A DNA stretch of 64,000 nucleotides from Lindgomyces ingoldianus (lineage: Eukaryota; Ascomycota; Dothideomycetes; Pleosporales; Lindgomycetaceae): NCBI RefSeq assembly GCF_010093535.1, contig NW_022985181.1, forward strand, positions 609,333-673,332. Direction: 5' to 3'. Position numbers and translations under genes: made by a program. Below, in pieces: positions 9,896-22,159 of this stretch. Below the pieces are notes generated by a model. The model made no database searches, was not told the DNA's origin, and saw only the letters and a list, made by a program, of their open reading frames with translations. Numbering within the stretch: position 1 is the stretch's first letter; the number at the start of each line of letters is the position of its first letter.

Positions 9896-12878
9896 GATGA
9901 GTTGTTACCTTTTTCATCCAAAGACGATCATGAAATGATACCTAGCTTTTCTTCCCTCTCCGCTAAAGCTCGACACCGATCTTCTAACTGCATAATAATC
10001 ACTGGTAGCCCACAAAGAAAACCTCTCCTTTGACGTCACCATCTTTCTCTCTTAATCCACCCTTCTCCCCATCGAATCGTTTAGAGAGTATTTTAAACAT
10101 ATTCTGACAATGATCGTCTTGGATATATCGAGACCAGGGCTACCGAAATTCGTTGGATTGAAAAGGTCAGTCGACGAAGACTGAGAATGTTTATCCGTGC
10201 GATGCTTCTCGAGAAGCCAGCAGAAGACGTGTATTGATATTCCTTTACGTTTCTGGGTTACATATGTCTGGATTCGGATTTCAAGATTCACTTGGGGTCA
10301 CCTTCGGCTTGGGAAACTTCGTTAAGTAGGTCGGAGAACCATTACAAGTTGTTCTTCTCCTGCTCTATGCAGTGAAATTCAATACGTCGGTTGTCCTAGT
10401 ACGGTGAGATGGATTCCAAGTTTCCGTTACGCACATTTTTTCTTCCTGGGGTTGCGTTTGCTCGAGCCGATGCACCTGAAGGTCAGTCAGGATGCCAGAG
10501 AAAAGAGTCACGTCAATGCCGGCGCCCAGGACCATGCTCTATTCGAAGTCGTAAAATCTGTGTTCTGGTGTACCGGATGGGCCGTCTAATCCAATTTTGA
10601 TCCTGGTACGTTGGAGAAGTTTTGCTAAGCTGCGGAGCTCGTTTGTCCAGTCACAGCCTGGCTTGATATGGGCCTTGTGTTTGCATTAGCAGAGCTCTCC
10701 GATCTCCACCACCTGCTACAGTCACGTGCTCTCTACCCTGCTGTCTAGCTTACTCCTTGCATATATGGACGCTTAGGTAAACTCTTTTAGCAATCAGTTT
10801 CGTCAGCACTTTGGCAAAGGAGACCTCACTTGCTGACCTTGCTAGAGTGAATTGGGCCTTATCTATTATAGCAAGAAATTCGACACAATACTAGCTAAGC
10901 AATCGAACAGCTTACCCGGCAAAGAAGCAGCCAATAGGATGACTACATCGCAACCGGCTAAAAGGAATTGTGGTTGTATCGTTGGCCAGTCGAATTTGGG
11001 TAGTGGGTCCATTACTTTGATTTCATCGTTAGGTGGAAATAAGTCTTTCAATGTCTACTAAGACAATGACTTGAGCTGCCCAAGTACATGATGGCCTTGT
11101 CTACGATTTGCCACTGTGGCCTCTATAATGTACCAGATAGGATTGTCCGAGATGGCGAATTGCTATAACAGCCCTGCAACTTGAGAATTCAACAGTTGTT
11201 GCGAGTTTTCCGAAGGGATCTCGTAAGGCAAGCAACTTACTTTAGATGTACGTCCAGCCCTTGGGGATCGCTTTCGTGTGGGCGTAAAGCTAGGCCACTC
11301 AAGAAAAGAATCCAGTATAATCTCCACGTCCCTGCGAGCTACCATAAATATTATAAGGCTTAGTATTCACCTCCGGCACCCACGCTTTCAGCCCCCTCCC
11401 TGCTCCCTTTTTAATCCTCAACCGACCACGAGACCTCCTCTCTTCCCTCTTCCACGCCATACGGCCACGCGAACATAAAAATATGCATCTGCATCTCCCA
11501 CCCCATCCCCTCCCACAATAGTCCCCCCTTCATCCCCTCTTCTACATGCCGATCCCTAATGGCTAGTGCATCTGCTCCTAAAATATCACACCGGCCTGTC
11601 ACCCACTATGATAATTGATATTTTGCCAGCAGGGAGATATCCCGGGCTCTGTGACATCCCATGCACCTTGTGAGGCTCTTGCGTGGATTTAATTCACGAG
11701 GATGTGAGGAAGGAGTCTAGGCGGAGGGTGTGGATGGCGGGGCTAGAGCGCGTTCAGTCTGTGGGGGCAGATGGCCATTAGAGAGCCACGGCGCAAAGCC
11801 CAGTCTTGAGCTCTTCCTCGCCGCCACCGCCACCGCTCCCCTCCCCCCTCCTCATCTTCTAGCACCCCGCAAAACACATCCCTCTCCCCCTTTTCCCCCT
11901 GCATCCCTCAGAACGGCCGTGTACCACCTCCCCAGCCACGGCACCGTCACCTCCGCCTCGCCGCATTCGCTAGCGCCAGTAGATAACTCACCACACTCAC
12001 CGCTGTGTCCTCTATCTCCCATCCTAACTTCTCACAAAGCTGCCAAATGCTGTGCGCTAGGTGGAGACTGCCATCACCTCAGCAGAACTAGATACCCGCT
12101 TCTCTACGGCTTGTTTTATAGTGTTATAGGGGAGAACATCGTACAAGTGGATGCCACACATCATTCACTGTTGCACTGTGCATGGCATGTTTTATTGAGT
12201 GATTTTATGGAGGGAGGGGGTGGGGTGGAGAGGTAGTTGTGTCTTTGGACAGCCGATTGGGAGCGCAGAGGGCAGTAGAGGAGTTGGTGAGGCCAGTGCG
12301 GAGGATGGCGCGGATGGGGATATATGAGGGGAGGTTGGGCTGGGAGGGTATGAATGTAGTGAGCGCAGTGATGGTTTCGGTGGCTATTGTGGAGGAAGTG
12401 TTGGGAACGCTATTTTATTTTGGGGGAATTTGGATTGAAGTGGCAAGGGCCCTGAAGACATGGACGTCCATTGTTGAGCCCTATGTTGCCAATGCTTGGT
12501 GGTGATTTGGCAGGGAGCGGCTCGTTTCGCCGTGAGCCCATCCTTCTGCCTATCACGCTAGTGCGATGACGGCGTTGGTGCGGCCTGGCCATTGAGGCTG
12601 AAAGTAGCTTTGTTGGACCAACCAAAGTCAACTTCTCAGTTTCGAAGGTAAAATCTGTCTTCTCATAAATAAAATGTAAGGGAGCTTGTCGTGTTGAACA
12701 ATTCGCGGTGCCCCGTTCGTCATTGCTGGAATTCAGTGGGCAGGGTCCCTTAAATATTCACATAGGTCTTGGCAGGCATGACCCTATCAATAATCCAATG
12801 GCGATGCAATATCTGTCGATCCCTTGGATGAAATAACTTCAATATCATATTCTCTCACATCTATCAGTAATATAGCAC
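9896..12878. other. Gene-poor stretch with low-complexity segment
   Basis: No reading frame here shows a known motif or sensible exon structure. The region contains copy 2 of repeat family A (10676-10810) and a pyrimidine-rich, CCACCG/CCCTCC-rich segment around 11800-11910 that creates long but meaningless open frames. The stretch 12240-12505 has an open frame without ATG and without recognised domains. Confidence 0.35.
10676..10810 (+). repeat. Dispersed repeat family A, copy 2
   Basis: Direct-orientation counterpart of 1850-1985 with many transition differences. It retains more C and G (CAGTCACGTG), so it is the less mutated copy in that segment. Confidence 0.55.
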
Positions 12879-14149
12879 TCACGATCTCGCCCTAGCTGAT
12901 TCCGTATTTTGACTCTGCCTCCGACTTAACGATTCCCCGTCAAGCCCTTCCCACTCCACCCGGATCTCCTGCGCCTTCATGATCCCGCCCATCTCTACCG
13001 CCAGCATAGTCCCCGACTCATTCAGTATGCTCTTCTCGCTCAAACCATCATTTCCTCTCTGCTTCTGAGACCGTCTCTGAGTCCTCGATGTCATATTCCT
13101 ACTTCCTAGACCTCCAGACAACTGATAGCTCTGTCCATACGGACGTGACGCTCTGCTTGACGACGCATCGCGGACTAGCACACGGAGGAAGGGAATAGAG
13201 GCCGCAATAATACATAACGAGCATTCTACGGTAGCCCATATGAGCAGGTTCGCCGATTCGTCTGCCAAGATCAATTAGTTCAGAACTAGTTGGATGTGGG
13301 AGATGGAGGCAAACGCACAGAGCAGGTCTTTCCAGTATATAGAATTCGGGAGGAACGTCATCTTCACAATTGCTGCGATGCCTGCCAGCATTCCTAGCGA
13401 CATTGCTGCGATGACGCCTGCTTTCTCTTTCCGATTCATTTGTAATTGCCGGATAATCAACCAAGGACACATGGCAAGGAGGAAGTCGGTGCAAACAGAA
13501 TATGCTACGCATACAGTTAGCATCATTTGATGTAACTCTTACGGCACTACTCGTTGGAGGCTTGGAATGGGGGATCTACCTGCAGCAAAGACGCTGTAGT
13601 AACCGACCACCGTCGGAGCTAAACACTTTCCCTCAACCCTCCAATCCCAGAGCTTCTCTACAGGCGTGCACTGAAAGAAAAACAAGAAAGCGCAGGTGAA
13701 CATCACCAAGTTGGTAGAGACCATTAGGAACCAGATGAACCATTTGTGCCACTCGCGGACCGTAATACGCAGCAGTGTCAGCGAGAAGGACGTTTTAGTA
13801 GCTGCGACTGCGAAACTGATGAAGAACTCTCCGAGGAACAAGTGCTTGAAAAGCGTGTGTAGATTGCGAGGGTCGATGTCCTGGATGTGCTTACCGAGTC
13901 CGTAACTCACAGCTACAGTCCCAGTAAACACACAGAAGAGAAGGACAAATACCTGGAACCTGTCAACAGGAGGGCTGAGAAGAGACGGAGATGATGTACC
14001 CAAGATATGAAGAGAATAATATCGTCTAAGCCGCCGAAGCCTTTACTGTACCAGTATTTGCAAACGAAGCGAAGGACCATGAGGACGAAGGCCAGTATTG
14101 TGAGGATCCATAATGAGATAATAATCTTTGGACCACGCGTATCGGACAT
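12879..14149 (-). CDS. Fungal rhodopsin-like 7-TM integral membrane protein
   Basis: Four exons (14149-14000, 13952-13580, 13504-13319, 13261-12879) join in phase to 363 aa. Introns are 47, 75 and 57 nt; the second has a GCTAAC branch site. The protein shows the layout of the fungal rhodopsin-domain family (PTH11-related, Pfam Fung_rhodopsin type). These are an N-terminal helix then FGGLDD; a long loop with YGLGKHIQDI; a helix followed by KTSFSLTLLRI; FFQCTPVEKLWD with GKC; SVCTDFLLAMCPW; and the last helix before a Ser/Arg-rich cytosolic tail of about 95 residues. Such proteins sit in the plasma membrane and are thought to be GPCR-like sensors; a ligand cannot be inferred. No CFEM domain precedes the helices. 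Confidence 0.88.
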
Positions 14150-16149
14150 ACTAGGCAAGAAAGATAAGGGTTGGAATGAGTGTCAGTGAAGATATCGGCT
14201 GGTGTATTGTCAGTCCAGGGTTCTGACGAAGGTCAGTATAAGTACGTATCGAAGTCGTTATCTCTTTGAAGTTAATTCTCGGATGTGCCACACCAATAAG
14301 CCCTCCGTCTATCAAAAATTTGCTGGCCCTTCTGGCTCTATCCCTCTCTCTTTCACACGGCGTTCCAGGGCATCATACGACTCGCCAAGCCTATCAACCA
14401 AATATCCCCTCTGCTCCGCTCATTATACTTTCACAACCCGGATCTGCATGGAAGATCCTCGCTTGGGATGTGCAACTCCTGGCCCGCGCGAATGAACGTG
14501 CCCAAAATGGGTTTGAGCACGTCCCACATGTTGCTAATCTGCAGGGGGCCACTCCGTCCGGCCAATGACTTGTTAGAGTGAGCGATCGCGCAGTGAAGGG
14601 GCTGAAAATACGAGTCGCGATTGTCAAGAGAGTTAAAAAATCAGCCACATCGTGTTTCAATTGCGATGCAGAGTCCCTTCCTTCAGATCAGCTTGCTGAT
14701 TTTCATGCAGCGAAGGTGGATTCGATGTACGTAGATCATGAGAAAATTTTGAACATAATTGGTGAGGAGCACGTTGAGTTCTAGAATCATAAACGGGCCT
14801 GGACTTTGGGCCGCCGACTTGTGGACAGTGGAAGAAGCCAACACGAATACGCTGAGTAAAATGCCACGCCCTCGAATTCAGCGCCATGGCCAATGGGATC
14901 GCTCCGCGCAGAATTTTGACGCTTATAAAGATCACAGGATTGTGGAGGGCAAAACGTTCACGTGACTCCAATTTTGGGTAAAATGCGGATGGAATACCCT
15001 GGAATGGTAAGCCCTATGGAAGTGGCGTGATTTTTGGGCGGTTTTCTCCCTGCTCTCGGGAAGTATTCGAGATCTGTTTGACATACAGTATTGTGCTGTG
15101 CACAGAATCCACGGATAAGAGGATCTTGATCCGGGAAGTGTTACCGAACTTGTTAGATTTCGGCACTAACCCCTACTAGTTGTTCCCAAACCCAGGGTTA
15201 CCTCAGAGGCGGACAACTCTAACTCTAGCTCTACCAGTCTGACAGAACCGAATCCCCAGAGCCTAGAAGTCGTCTATCGATGTGACGACATTCCGAAGTC
15301 ACCGAATTGGTTCTAGAAGACCTGGTCAGCGCCACTTTCACACATCCATTCCCATATCAAGCCAAAACTCATATCCAATGTCCCTTCATGACTGGGGCAG
15401 GGTCTTCTCGACATATCACGTTCGCTTTGCACACATCCATTCTGAGCGTGTAGTTGTCTCCGTGAATGCCTCCTTCCTTGAACAATGCTAGCTGAACTTT
15501 TCGATCGACGGCAGGGTTAGTGAGTTCAATGTTTTAGCCCTCACGTTCCATCTCGTCTTCATTCTATGTAAATTTCAATGGCGGGTTTCCTTAGATTTTC
15601 TCATGTGACCATTGCTCCACGAAAAAGAACGGCAATTGCTTCCAAAGAATACAGTCGAACAAGGCCGCTGGGTTGACGGGATTTCTGGGTGTTGACTTGG
15701 GCGCCTTAGGCTCTGTTTCGATTCTGGAGTCGGTCCGAGTGTTGAAAGGGGAGATCAACTCTATCATATTTCCACAATGTACGTTATGTCCCGATTCAGA
15801 ATTCGTTTGGAAGGAGGCGTAGCTAACGCTATTATAGTTGAGGTTACTGCTCGCCATTTTTGATAGCTAGTTGCGGGTTCTTCGACTTCGTTTGCTTTCT
15901 CCGTCTCACTTAACAAGAGCTTATACCGTCTCAGTGGCCGAAGACCTACCATCTACCATCAATCTAGCGTAGGAATGTCTCAATCCACCTGCCGAGTAAA
16001 GACCTTCAGAGTTCCTGCCAATGTGGTCGAAACCCTCATAGTTCAAGGTGTGCTAGATGAAAGCTTGTATGACTCATGGTCGTTCGCCTGGAACACTAAG
16101 GTATTTCGCGTAGTTCTGTGTAGGCGTCATTAGTTCTCTGAATGGAAGG
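14150..16149. other. Gene-free stretch
   Basis: Only short frames are present. A minus-strand ATG frame of 88 codons (15857-15591) has no recognisable motif and no convincing splice partners, so I do not call it. The first few hundred bases should contain the rhodopsin-like gene promoter. Confidence 0.35.
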
Positions 16150-16990
16150 CTACCCAAGGCCCCCGCTGATATACCTTTGGAGCGAACAATCTTCTTGGGT
16201 CGCTTCGCTTTTTCTGAAAAGAATGCAATAGACAACAGGCGTCATGCAGATCTTGCCATCGATGTAAAACTTCGCTATCATCTGCGCGAGAAACAAAGCT
16301 TCTTTGAAAAAGTGAATCGCTAGTGCCGAACTCGGGTTATTGTTCAGATCCTCCTTCGCAGTTAATTTTCTCATAAGACGTTGCATTTCGGTACGTCAGG
16401 CCCTAATTTCCTGCTGCAGCTTACTACCAATACTGACCCGCTCTTGTAAATCTCGAGTGAGACCGTCCTCCTCAGTACTAGAGTCCCTAGTTTCTTGCTG
16501 GCACATTCTCTCTATCTTGCCTCGCCCTTGTAACTCTCACATAATATCGTTCTTATTCAGTGCCCGTAGCATCATTTTCTCACTCAAATTTGTTTACTAA
16601 ATAATTTTTGTTCTTGCAACCGTCGAAAGAGAGCCTTATTTTTAGTCTCATTTTCCTGCCGAAGTCTTTCTCCGTCATCGAGTGCCTTTTCCACTTAGCT
16701 TTACAGCTTCATGTGGTCTTGAACCTAAAAATCCAAATTTTCTAAAGTTTCACGGAGGTGATTCGATAGATTCTCATTCACTGTTTGCACAGCTGCAGCC
16801 TTGTTTGAGATAATAATATCGCTTGTAGAGGAGTATCGCGGATGACAGTCTTCAACATGATCTACGAGCCTCGAATAATAGCCGGGATAAGGTGGTGTTG
16901 CTTGCGAAGGTGATTCAAATCCAATGTCCGGGAAAGACTTGTGATGAAGTAGTTAGGAGTTCACTTGTGCCTCCGCTTGTCCAGGTGGTG
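16150..16990 (-). pseudogene. Decayed coiled-coil protein gene
   Basis: Minus-strand reading gives a chain of coding-like blocks in nearly one frame, interrupted by several stops. These are SPSQATPPYPGYYSRLVDHV (about 16880-16930); a helical segment rich in E, K, Q and L (about 16600-16700, with GERLRQENETKNKALFRRLQ); EDGLTRDLQERVSIGSKLQQ (about 16430-16480); and a final block of about 75 codons (16386-16150) ending in an Ala/Leu-rich helix and an MTPVVYCILF segment. Heptad-like spacing suggests a coiled-coil, perhaps cytoskeletal or DUF-type, fungal protein. The stops (TGA and TAG replacing likely Arg, Trp or Gln codons) make it a pseudogene. A related SQATPPG word further upstream suggests an N-terminal repeat. 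Confidence 0.5.
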
Positions 16991-17518
16991 TTGCTTGTGA
17001 CAATAGCGATAGTCACTTACCCAGTACAGAGGAAGACTGCCGATTGAGTGAAGGGTTGTTCGGTCAGGATGTCGGTACCAATTTCAGAGAAACCGGGGGT
17101 GGTTCTCGAATTCGTTTGGAGAATTTCTGGATCGGTTTTACTCACAGGGGATATATGTTTGACGATTCTACCTTTCCACCACATACTTCAGAGTGGTGCA
17201 AGCCGGACTATAATACGGATACGTGCAACGAGGCGATGGGAAGATATGAACAGTCCACGTGGTTTAGGCGAAGGCTTCCTAGGTATGAGGGTGCTGCAGG
17301 CAGACCCTTGAGAGGGATTTTGAGAAGGCTGAAGTCCTGCTGATCGAGGTGCAAGGTGGGGTGTCTAGCTGTCCTCGTATTCAGCCGCAGTGGCCTTCCT
17401 AAGCTACCCTCACATTTTCTAAGGCAGACACTCCATCCCACTAACACTAACATTAGGCACCTAATTTCGTCAAGATAAATCCTTAAGGCTCTTGGGCAAG
17501 CACCGTCAATCGAGATCT
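16991..17518. other. Gene-free stretch
   Basis: Possible N-terminal extension of the coiled-coil relic on the minus strand, too eroded to delimit. It also holds the 3' flank of the HET gene. No other signal was seen. Confidence 0.3.
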
Positions 17519-19614
17519 TCATATCAAGACCACGGTTTGCGTCAGACTATACCCGAAGATATTTTCTCCGAAAAAAGCTACGCCGACCCGCTCACTGTAA
17601 CCGTCTCCAGATCTCGTTTGGATCATTAGAGCTCCGCGTTCGGTTATCTGGACAAACCAGATTGTTTTCCCCTGGTGACGAACGGATTGTATCCACTCTT
17701 CCCCATGACTAAAAAGAATACCCACCCATCGACCCCCGGAATGCAAGTCGTAAGTTATTCCGGTCGGCCTGCTATTGGATAACACGTGGCATTTCTCCCG
17801 CACACTGAACTCCAGATCGTTCGCGGAAATGAGGTGGCTTTGGAAGCAAAGCAGTGTCCTTTGCTGACTTGGATCCGGCTGCAATTGGAGTTGTACCTTC
17901 GGGGCATTGGGGGTGATCGAAATACTATCTCGACGTCGCCGGAACGTTTGTGCTTGTACTCTCGCCAGTGCAGCATCCGTGAGTGAAATAGCGATATCGT
18001 TCATCATTGGAGGTCCATGGTCTTTGGAGAGAATTTCTAATACACCATCTTCGTCGCCACTAGAACTATCCGTATCCGATCGAGCCCACGTCACTCGTCC
18101 TGTCCATCCTGCCCACGCCCAGGATGGAAAACAAGGTCTGCCGTCTGGACCAAGACGTCGCGCATGCTCTCCCTCATGAATGAAGAGCAACTCCGAAGGC
18201 AAGTGTTGAAGCAGCATACCGTCAACAAACTGCCAGTCCGTATCATTCGATAAAGACGCCGTCACGCCGGCGAACGCATCCAGTACATCAGTGCTGCAGC
18301 TCAATTTCCTTTCGGTGTAGTTGCATAAGACCTCTCTATAGGCTTGGACTCGATCTGCGCCATGAAGATTACCCCACATCCTACGACAGGGATCCGCTTG
18401 CTGGCCAAGATTCTTCACAGGGGCCGTTTCTGCCCATACCGCCGTCCGGCACCGAAAGAACATTTGCGTTTTCGTCATGTATAGGCATCGGGTTGATAAT
18501 AGTTCCTCCTGGAAGGTCCAGGCTCGGGAACTATACACTGTTGACTTTATATGCGAATCGACGTTAGTCGATGGTCGAGTGTGAAACCAATCCGCCTTCG
18601 TTTTCAGTTCAGGATGCGGATGGTACCGCGATTGACGCTCAACACCTGGAAGTTGGCTATTTGCTGATGTAGAGTCGATAGCTACAATGGTGAGGTGTGC
18701 AAGGTTATATATCATGTCCATACGGGTTAGAGTGTCATGTTTCGACGAGTCATCCTGAATAATGCAGAGTGCATCGACCCAGAGGTAACGAATATTAATG
18801 GAATACGCGAATGCCATGGCATCTCTTACCAGCTGGGGTATTTTCAGAAACGGAGAGCGAAGAGCACGTTTCTTTTTCAGGCTCTGGATATTATCGCGCA
18901 ACGCCAACTCTTGGGTCACTCCACCCCAGACGTAGCTCAGTGCTGCGTATTTTACGTGAAGATTTCCTTCCACGATTCTGTCATCCACGACGTCGATGAA
19001 CAAAATATTCGGCATGAGGGCTTTGAGGTTTTCACCTTTATCGTATCGAATGCGATCTAATGCTGCGGGCCGACAGTCCTGATGGACCTTCGTGCATTGC
19101 CCAATCCACATCTGGACAATGGATGGGGGGGCCACAGTGTCATCCCAGATCATACGCTGCGGCTAGTTTAGCTATTGCAGCGAAACACTCCGGGTATGGC
19201 ACATACCGGCTCGATATTGTTCTCCTTCAACTTCTTCCTACTGTTGCGGACGATATAACCTTTGAGCTCTTCTTCGAATAACAATTGCCACTCCATATCA
19301 TGCTCTTTGGTGTGCCTCCTCTGGATAAATATGCACGAGTCTTCGTTGCTCATGCATTTACATAGCGAGACTTCACCGATCCTTTGGAGGATGAGCGAGC
19401 AGAGTCGGCATGGGTCGTGTTCACGTGACCGTAACCGACTGATGCAATTCAGAGGTATCCTGGGGTGTGCTACTGTGTGGCGTTTGGTTCGGTACGGGGT
19501 ATTATACTCTTCAACATGACTGAAGGTTGCCTGGCACCTAGCACAGAACGTATGATCGGCAAATCCTCGAAGGCGATCAAGGGATTCCTGGAACGAGATC
19601 AGAGGACCTCCCAT
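17519..19614 (-). CDS. HET-domain (heterokaryon incompatibility) protein
   Basis: Two exons (19614-19207 and 19156-17519) are separated by a 50-nt intron with GTATGT donor, GCTAAAC branch and GCAG acceptor, giving 681 aa in phase. The N-terminal region has paired cysteines (FCARCQ, DPCRLCSL) like the zinc-binding-looking leader of many fungal HET proteins, then WIGQCTKVHQDC. The HET domain starts near residue 206 (YAALSYVWGG), followed by LWVDALCIIQDD, MDMIYNLAHLTIVA and SRAWTFQEELLSTRC, the three classic HET blocks. HET proteins trigger or gate cell death on fusion of unlike individuals; partner specificity cannot be read from sequence. No NACHT or repeat domain follows, so this is a stand-alone HET protein. 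The start is the first ATG of the frame. Confidence 0.9.
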
Positions 19615-19973
19615 CTTCACTAGTTAGTCAAATCTTCGTCTGGAAAACACAGAAATGAAGCCTTTGATTCAAGGAGAATTGGCAGAGGAGAGATAAGAAG
19701 CTGATGGCGAGAAAGACAACATGCGAAGGTTCTGCACAGCCATAAGGCAGTCGTGACCCTTGTCTACCGGTCATGTTGAAGCGAACGAATAATACAACAC
19801 CATGTATTATGCATGTAAAGTCGTTGCATTCTGCAGTGCCGACAAGCCGATTACGACCCTTGTTCATCCGTCATAGTTTAAGCTGACAAATGACGCACCC
19901 TACATTCAGACGCAAACACCTTGCGCAGCACAGCCATGAATCTGGATTTATCTTCGACGCTTAAGATATCGAC
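19615..19973. other. Intergenic region between two minus-strand genes
   Basis: Upstream region of the HET gene and 3' flank of the Zn2Cys6 gene. An imperfect local duplication is visible: ACCCTTGT(T/C)-containing blocks with CCGGTCATGTT / CCGTCATAGTT followed by AAGC near 19758-19785 and 19856-19884. No gene. Confidence 0.35.
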
Positions 19974-21318
19974 CTACTCTAGCAGGCGCCTGGATTCAGC
20001 ACTTTTCTCGTCTGGGAGGCTCTGTATCGGAAGTGGGGACGAAGGAGCCGGAAGTAGAGAAGAAAGAGGCCTGGCCAACATGCTCAAAGGCCACGCCAAC
20101 ATATCAGACCACTCACTCTTTATCTTCAAAATCGCCGTTAACGAGGCGCGCCTCGACCACCCTTCGATGAACCATTTCCGCTGACAGATATGCATGATCG
20201 TGCACCAGTATATGAAGATAAGGAGGGAAATTTCCTCCCCGGCACCTAGTCAATCCATATACTCTTGTGGTATCGTGGCAGGCCATATCAGATAATGCGG
20301 CCAAGTTTGGGGGCTTCCGTTGCATGCCACCGCCCATGCCTCCAGAGCACTGAAAGCTTGTTGATTGAGTCGGGCCGTGTCACTAGGGGTATTGGAGCCC
20401 CAAACTATCCTCCCTAGATGCCGGAGATGCATTAATACCTCCTCTTCTACTGCCGGTGATGTTTTCTGGTATCGCTTAAGGAGAAATGGCAAGAATTTGC
20501 TTTTCAAGAGGTGCGGTTGGATAAACTCGTGGATGACCAAGGAGCTACGAAGCATTCGAAGAGTCTCCAGATAGTCCAATTCGATGTCAGTGCACACTAG
20601 CTGAGCTGCGAACTGGAAGATTATCATTGATATTGTAAAAGTAAGGACGGCCGTCCAGTTACGCTCGTCCACAACCGGACTGGATTGTCGGAAGAGGCTC
20701 GACGCGGTGATACGATGCCGAAAAGCCGATATCGCAGCCTGATTACTTGTGGAGGGGCGGAAGATCTGGAGATTCAGAGACGACAGGGCGAAGACGCAAT
20801 GTTGCACATATCCGAATTGCTCGGCTTGCTCTGAAATTATCGCATTCCAGAGGGATATCTCGCCTGGAGTGAACCATGAGGCGCACAGCATATTCTCTAA
20901 GCAAGCCCTCAGCAAAAACACTCCCGATCCACTTGACAATGCGGGTTTCTCAGACTCGAGGAAAGGGTACTCAGATGCCGCTGGAGGGAACCAGTTAAAA
21001 GGAACGTAGGCATTTTCGAAGGTCCTAACCGGAAGCGAGTTCACGTCTGTATGGTTGATGCTTGAACTCGACCAGGCATTCTTCGAACTGTCGCCGAAAG
21101 AGGCATATTCGCATTTCTCATTACGTCGATGACAGTTGGCACAGACGGGTGCTTGCATGCTACACTGTTGTAACCGTTAGCGGCTTCAGGTGCTTCCGCC
21201 TTAGGCGTTTATTCCCCTGGCGGATCGTCGCATGTACCTTTACCCTCCTTCGTTTACAATTAGTGCATCCATTTCTAGACTTGTGGTGATAGCTTCGAAT
21301 GCCTCCACGTCGCGGCAT
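19974..21318 (-). CDS. Zn2Cys6 transcription factor with in-frame TGA CTA G (possible readthrough)
   Basis: Exon 1 is 21318-21238 and exon 2 starts at 21164; the 73-nt intron has GTACAT donor, GCTAAC branch and CAG acceptor. Together they create a perfect binuclear cluster C-x2-C-x6-C-x6-C-x2-C-x6-C (GCTNCKRRRVK joined to CSMQAPVCANCHRRNEKC). This DNA-binding domain is followed by a helical regulatory region of the type found in sterol-uptake-like fungal regulators. The first in-frame stop, TGA at 20252-20250, gives a 331-aa product ending QEYMD. The same frame stays open for another 91 codons to TAG at 19974, and the extension contains an aromatic pattern (YWCTIMH, RKWFIEGWSRR, SEWSDMLAWP) that matches how this family normally ends. 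The stop context is TGA CTA G, the known leaky motif. The gene is therefore either readthrough-regulated or a recent nonsense allele. Nuclear location expected; targets unknown. Confidence 0.82.
20246..20252 (-). promoter_or_regulatory. TGACTAG stop context, candidate translational readthrough site
   Basis: On the minus strand the codons run GAT TGA CTA GGT. UGA followed by CUA (and G) is the established high-readthrough context in fungi and animals. The downstream frame remains open for 91 codons and is family-like, which distinguishes it from a random stop. Confidence 0.5.
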
Positions 21319-22159
21319 GCTTCAATAAATATGCTCGTGTATGTCCAGAGAACCTCGAAGAGCCGGATACTGCTGATGGTGCTTAATGACAGTGTTGGCA
21401 CTCGAGCTTACATGTAATTTCCGGGCTTCAGGCCTCTGATATATGGAGCTGGAGAAACGTAGTGATGCCAGCCGAAAGAGTGTCTCAGCCCTACCAAGAC
21501 TCTTCACTAACTTCCCCGGGTGCGCCAAGCGAGATTAAATTTGGCCAAGCCCTTATCATACTCTTTAGGGGCTGGTGTACGAGCTTCCTTGGAGCTGATC
21601 GTCTTCCGACAAAACCCCGACAGAGCCCAACGGAACTTAATAATCTTCCGTCTCCGTACGACTCGCTCAATGCTCCGTATCTGGGTAAGCAGGCGAACTC
21701 AGCCCCATTTTTCATTCAGCTCTGACTTGTTTCTGGCGGACTCTACGAAATCCTTCAGCAATTACATACATACCAGACTTGATGCTATGTGCTTCTTTAC
21801 TCCGGGGATGGGCTCGACGCGTCAGGTATGGCGAAGCAATATTCGTCAGACACGGCTGAGCTAGTTGGTATACAAAGTTCATCTCCTTGTAAATCTCCCC
21901 ATTCCCGGTCCTTCAAACACTTACTATATTGTTCTCTTATACTCAGATATTATCTTCATTTCTACAACCTGCCAAATCTTGTCCATTTCGCCATCTTTTC
22001 CATTAACATATCAATTTAGTTGCCGACATCACTAGTGCAACCTACGCTACCTCATCTCCATTCTAAGCAGTTTCTTAAGTTTATCCAACACTTGTTTCCT
22101 CCATCTTGGTGACGATCTTGACCTCCACGACCCTCAGGCTTCTCTGATTGGCACATGCA
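21319..22159. other. Gene-free stretch
   Basis: Promoter region of the Zn2Cys6 gene on one side and the eroded 5' flank of the amidohydrolase relic on the other. No coding or RNA signal was recognised. Confidence 0.35.

Noticed and set aside
11730..12236. 168-codon open frame in the pyrimidine-rich region
   Set aside because: Composition is dictated by CCACCG/CCCTCC low complexity; no motif, no homology by eye and no splice structure.
14266..14568. Frame that looks like a signal peptide (KLILGCATPIS..LLALLALSLSLS)
   Set aside because: It starts at TTG, not ATG, and the apparent leader comes from a CTCTCT-rich run; the rest has no secreted-protein features.
15591..15952. Two overlapping minus-strand frames of 62 and 88 codons
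   Set aside because: One has a true ATG, but neither has motifs, splice partners or recognisable composition.
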